Source: Chitinophagaceae bacterium
Lineage (GTDB): Bacteria; Bacteroidota; Bacteroidia; Chitinophagales; Chitinophagaceae
Length of the DNA: 8,757 bases
Direction: 5' to 3'
Assembly (NCBI GenBank): GCA_947461495.1
Contig: CANHLV010000053.1
Coordinates: forward strand, 1 to 8,757
Within the stretch, counting starts at the first letter, position 1. Each line of letters opens with the position of its first letter. The notes under the pieces are model-generated. The model had not been told where the DNA came from. It saw only the letters and a list, made by a program, of their open reading frames with translations, and did not search any database. Below, in pieces: positions 6,905-8,757 of the stretch. A program made the position numbers and the translations under genes.

Positions 6905-7087
6905 TTTAACCCAGATTTTGCAGTTGAAATCTATTACAAGAAAAAAATGCTGCAAAGACAAGCGTTTGCTTGATATTTTGATCTCAACATAATTCATTAT
7001 GCTTTCGTCCAAAATATCGGCTCAAACACCCGTCTTTATTGCCTTTTTCCCTTTCATCACGATTCCAACTGCAAAATCCGGGTTTAA
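6905..7087. repeat. 183-bp foldback element (long imperfect palindrome, possible structured RNA)
   Basis: Terminal inverted repeats 6905-6931 and 7061-7087 match at 24 of 27 positions, with core ATTTTGCAGTTG. The symmetry continues inward: 6954-6968 pairs with 7023-7037, 6972-6980 pairs exactly with 7010-7018, and CATAAT/ATTATG (6988-6993, 6996-7001) sits at the tip. Allowing G-U, about 67 of 77 stem positions pair in minus-strand RNA. Ten arm differences are G-U there but A-C mismatches in plus-strand RNA; only one clear case (6952/7039) is the reverse. No frame in it is convincingly coding and no target duplication flanks it. It may be a foldback (MITE-like) element or a hairpin RNA gene. 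It sits between convergent genes, four bases beyond the U tract of the 7091-7123 terminator. Confidence 0.85.
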
Positions 7088-7090
7088 TCT

Positions 7091-7123
7091 AAAAAAAATC
7101 CCGGTAACCATTGGCAACCGGGA
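7091..7123 (-). terminator. Intrinsic terminator of the 7169-8146 gene
   Basis: On the minus strand TCCCGGT (7123-7117) pairs with ACCGGGA (7105-7099), a GC-rich 7-bp stem, with a smaller CC/GG pairing inside the loop. It is followed directly by eight T residues (7098-7091). It starts about 45 bases after the stop of the minus-strand coiled-coil gene. On the plus strand the T tract is absent, so it works in one direction only. Confidence 0.9.
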
Positions 7124-7133
7124 CTTAATAAAG

Positions 7134-7160
7134 CAAGTCGATTTATTTCAAGACGATTTA
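7134..7160. repeat. 12-base direct repeat after the coiled-coil gene
   Basis: CAAGTCGATTTA (7134-7145) and CAAGACGATTTA (7149-7160) differ at one base and are separated by TTT. They lie between the stop codon at 7169 and the terminator. It looks like a small local duplication; no function is evident. Confidence 0.5.
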
Positions 7161-7168
7161 CTCGTTAA

Positions 7169-8146
7169 TTAGCTGAACAATCCTCCTTTTTTAAGAGAGC
7201 TCAATCCCTGGCCAATTAAAAACCCATTCTGATAAATTTCTATTTTGTAATCGCCCTGCACAAATGTTTCTGTTTCAGGAACGAATGAAAAACTAACGCT
7301 TTTTGATTTTGCAGTTTCTAAGGCTACAGGAAATTTCGCTGTAAAAAATTTATCACCTTCTTCTCTTGTCTTGAATACTCCAGAGAAATTATTGCCACTG
7401 CTAACTGGTTTGCCATCTGGTCCGATCACCAATACATAAAGTTCAGTAGAACCTGATGTTATGATTCTGTTAGACAAATCAAATTTAATCAGCATTTTAT
7501 CTACTTTCTTTGCAGAAAAGGTTGATATTTCTTTTCCACTTTTTTTGATGTTAAGCGGCACAATTGAAATGTTTGAAGCATTCAATGTTGAAGCTACATC
7601 TACTTTTTGTTCTAGTTCTTGTTTAACGGCAACAGTAGTACCTAACTCTTTTGTAAGATTTTCTTTATCTGTTGTCAATGTCATGTTTTGTTCACCTAAA
7701 ACTTTGTTGTCATCGGTTAACTTAGCAATTGTTTTCTCCATATCACCAATCTTATTATTAAGACCGGCAATCATTGTTTTTGCTTTTGCCAATTCAGATT
7801 CTGTGACATGTTTTTTGTTAAGAATAGTGCGGATTTCAGTTTTAGTTTTTTCGATTTCTGCATTCTTATCGTTGAGTTGTGTACTCAGTTCTGTAGCAGC
7901 ATTTTTCATTGATTCAATCTTTACAAGTGAGGCGTCAAAGCTTGTTTGTAATTCGCTTTTTTGCGAAGTTACTTTCTCGATTTGCAACTTTTGATTGTCA
8001 ATAGTGTTGATTGAATTGGATTTGTCGTAAGCAAAAATGCTCACTAAGCATAAAAAAATTAGAGACAAAGCAACATAAATAGACTTGTTATGTTTTTTTG
8101 ATGCTTTGATTTCAACTGGATTTTCATTGGATTGGATTGTTTTCAT
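7169..8146 (-). CDS. Membrane-anchored coiled-coil protein with C-terminal beta domain
   Basis: I do not recognise a named family, though this architecture is common in Bacteroidota. The 325-residue product has a short Lys-rich cytoplasmic head (1-21), one membrane helix (about 22-40, IYVALSLIFLCLVSIFAY), a long coiled coil (about 48-185) and a C-terminal globular domain (193-316) of alternating hydrophobic strands such as ELYVLVIGPDGKPV, SVSFSFVP and GDYKIEIYQNGFLIGQ. The C-terminal domain looks like a beta-sandwich that would sit outside the cytoplasmic membrane. The tail is KKGGLFS. The ATG at 8146 is the natural start because it leaves the head and anchor intact. A promoter match lies about 50 bases upstream and a strong terminator about 45 bases downstream, so it is probably a single-gene transcript. 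A plus-strand frame at 7461-7994 is a low-complexity shadow. Confidence 0.85.
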   Translation of the reverse strand: MKTIQSNENPVEIKASKKHNKSIYVALSLIFLCLVSIFAYDKSNSINTIDNQKLQIEKVTSQKSELQTSFDASLVKIESMKNAATELSTQLNDKNAEIEKTKTEIRTILNKKHVTESELAKAKTMIAGLNNKIGDMEKTIAKLTDDNKVLGEQNMTLTTDKENLTKELGTTVAVKQELEQKVDVASTLNASNISIVPLNIKKSGKEISTFSAKKVDKMLIKFDLSNRIITSGSTELYVLVIGPDGKPVSSGNNFSGVFKTREEGDKFFTAKFPVALETAKSKSVSFSFVPETETFVQGDYKIEIYQNGFLIGQGLSSLKKGGLFS

Positions 8147-8194
8147 TTGAAAAAAATTTGAGGTTTAATAAATAAGGGTTTAATGATTCTACAT

Positions 8195-8225
8195 CAAACA
8201 CATTATTGACTAAAATGGTGCCAAA
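8195..8225 (-). promoter_or_regulatory. Bacteroidota-type promoter for the 7169-8146 gene
   Basis: On the minus strand TTTG (8225-8222), a 19-base spacer and TGTGTTTG (8202-8195) match the consensus TTTG-N19-TAnnTTTG with a single mismatch in the -7 element. Transcription would begin near 8190, giving a leader of about 45 bases. The -33 element lies inside the inverted repeat at 8223-8250. Confidence 0.55.
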
Positions 8226-8250
8226 CTATTTTAGCTCGGGAAAATAGTTT
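8210..8250. repeat. Two overlapping inverted repeats at the promoter
   Basis: AAACTATTTT (8223-8232) pairs perfectly with AAAATAGTTT (8241-8250) across an 8-base loop. CTAAAAT (8210-8216) pairs perfectly with ATTTTAG (8228-8234). The two stems share 8228-8232, so in RNA they exclude each other. In DNA the larger repeat overlaps the predicted -33 element and could be an operator. Neither stem has a following T tract. Confidence 0.6.
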
Positions 8251-8351
8251 CTAAAAAAAGGTCCAAGGATATTTGTATTTGATTGCAACTTGTTGTTTTC
8301 CATGTATTCACAAGTCGTAAAGATGGTAGTTGTTTGATTTGTTAAATTGAA

Positions 8352-8386
8352 AAATAAGATAGGAAACTTCGTCTTATTTATTTTTT
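8352..8386. terminator. Possible AT-rich bidirectional terminator
   Basis: AAATAAGA (8352-8359) pairs with TCTTATTT (8372-8379). On the plus strand it is followed by A and six T residues (8381-8386). On the minus strand the stem ends in TTATTTTTC, a weaker U run. The stem has few G-C pairs. It could end endonuclease transcription about 105 bases after that gene's stop. No plus-strand gene ends nearby. Confidence 0.35.
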
Positions 8387-8432
8387 AAAAATAGTATCTA
8401 ACTTCAAATCTACGTTTGATGTTAAGTATTCA

Positions 8433-8472
8433 AATAAAGAAAAACGAATCTGTTGAAACGCATTTCTTTATT
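8433..8472. repeat. 10-bp stem after the endonuclease gene
   Basis: AATAAAGAAA (8433-8442) and TTTCTTTATT (8463-8472) are perfect inverted copies around a 20-base loop. The stem starts 12 bases beyond the endonuclease stop. It is AT-rich with no adjacent long T tract, so it may stabilise the 3' end or only weakly terminate. The rest of 8251-8351 shows nothing I can name. Confidence 0.5.
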
Positions 8473-8484
8473 AATGAAGTAAAA

Positions 8485-8757
8485 TTATAAAGTTGGTCCG
8501 TTATCAACATTTCCTTCTATTGCAGTTTGTATTGAAACTGGTATATTGTTTAAAAAATCGTAACCTAAAATTGTTTCAAGCGCATCAACAGAAACACGAT
8601 ATGAACTCCATGGAAGACTGTTTACAGTTTGGGTATTGGGCATGTCCACTGCTATTATTCTTGTGGTATTGCTAACTCTTGCTACATCATTGATACCTGT
8701 GGGTAATATTACAATCACTTTCCAGCATCTAGCCGGAACGGTAATGCTGCCTGATGC
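8485..8757 (-). CDS. DNA/RNA non-specific endonuclease, C-terminal part (5' end outside window)
   Basis: The frame is open from the right edge to the TAA at 8485, giving the last 90 residues of a protein whose start lies beyond 8757. The segment matches the C-terminal part of the DNA/RNA non-specific endonuclease (NUC1/NucA) family: ITVPARCWKVIVILPTG, TTRIIAVDMPN, LPWSSYRVSVDALETILGYDFL and IPVSIQTAIE in order. These enzymes are metal-dependent, commonly exported, and cut single- and double-stranded DNA and RNA. The catalytic DRGH motif and metal-site Asn lie upstream and cannot be checked here. A GTG at 8718 could be mistaken for a start, but the conserved residues before it (PARCWK) show the gene continues. 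Its 3' side has two AT-rich stem-loops. Confidence 0.88.
   Translation of the reverse strand, partial: ASGSITVPARCWKVIVILPTGINDVARVSNTTRIIAVDMPNTQTVNSLPWSSYRVSVDALETILGYDFLNNIPVSIQTAIEGNVDNGPTL

Noticed and set aside
6689..7012. Minus-strand open frame covering the 36-bp palindrome and half the foldback element
   Set aside because: It overlaps the hydrolase C-terminus, encodes a low-complexity Ile/Leu-rich product and matches nothing.
6905..7087. Integron attC site or retron msr/msd locus
   Set aside because: No integrase or reverse transcriptase gene is present, and the palindrome lacks the attC core layout of R and L boxes.
7461..7994. Plus-strand open frame of 177 codons inside the minus-strand coiled-coil gene
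   Set aside because: It is a Ser/Val/Phe-rich complement of a Lys/Glu/Thr-rich coiled coil, with no recognisable motif; the minus-strand gene has its own promoter and terminator.
8485..8718. Complete 77-codon gene starting at GTG 8718
   Set aside because: The frame remains open to the window edge and residues upstream of the GTG (TVPARCWK) belong to the endonuclease family alignment.

Overview
The window looks like a low-GC Bacteroidota chromosome segment, perhaps Chitinophagales or Sphingobacteriales; this is inference from gene content and style. The evidence is a DUF1800/DUF1501 secreted pair, several membrane-anchored coiled-coil proteins, AT-rich intergenic DNA without clear Shine-Dalgarno sequences, and promoter-like matches to the Bacteroidota TTG / TAnnTTTG consensus. 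I see no phage, transposase, CRISPR, tRNA or rRNA gene.

Layout. (1) 46-1316, minus strand: a tight three-gene operon encoding a CDGSH iron-sulfur protein, a DUF1543 protein and RlmH, the 23S rRNA pseudouridine-1915 methyltransferase. (2) 1442-4688, plus strand: a DUF1800 protein with a Sec signal peptide and a DUF1501 protein with a twin-arginine signal peptide. The pair probably acts outside the cytoplasm; its biochemical role is not established. (3) 4690-5241, minus strand: an unrecognised two-helix membrane protein that ends one base from the DUF1501 stop. (4) 5348-6765, plus strand: a small anchored coiled-coil protein followed by a membrane-anchored or exported alpha/beta hydrolase with a visible Ser-His-Asp triad. 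(5) 6766-7168: a gene-free gap with the most unusual DNA of the window. It holds a 36-bp near-perfect palindrome built from 8-base units, then a 183-bp imperfect palindrome able to form a hairpin of about 67 base pairs, then a strong intrinsic terminator for the minus-strand gene. (6) 7169-8146, minus strand: a membrane-anchored coiled-coil protein with a C-terminal beta-rich domain. (7) 8147-8484: a gene-free regulatory gap with a good Bacteroidota promoter and several inverted repeats. (8) 8485 to the right edge, minus strand: the last 90 residues of a DNA/RNA non-specific endonuclease.

The best candidate for something undescribed is the 183-bp foldback element at 6905-7087. Its arms differ at many positions, and ten of those differences are G-U pairs in minus-strand RNA but A-C mismatches in plus-strand RNA. 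That one-sided pattern suggests that the minus-strand RNA fold is, or was, maintained. The protein-coding genes are mostly ordinary, with several families of unknown function.
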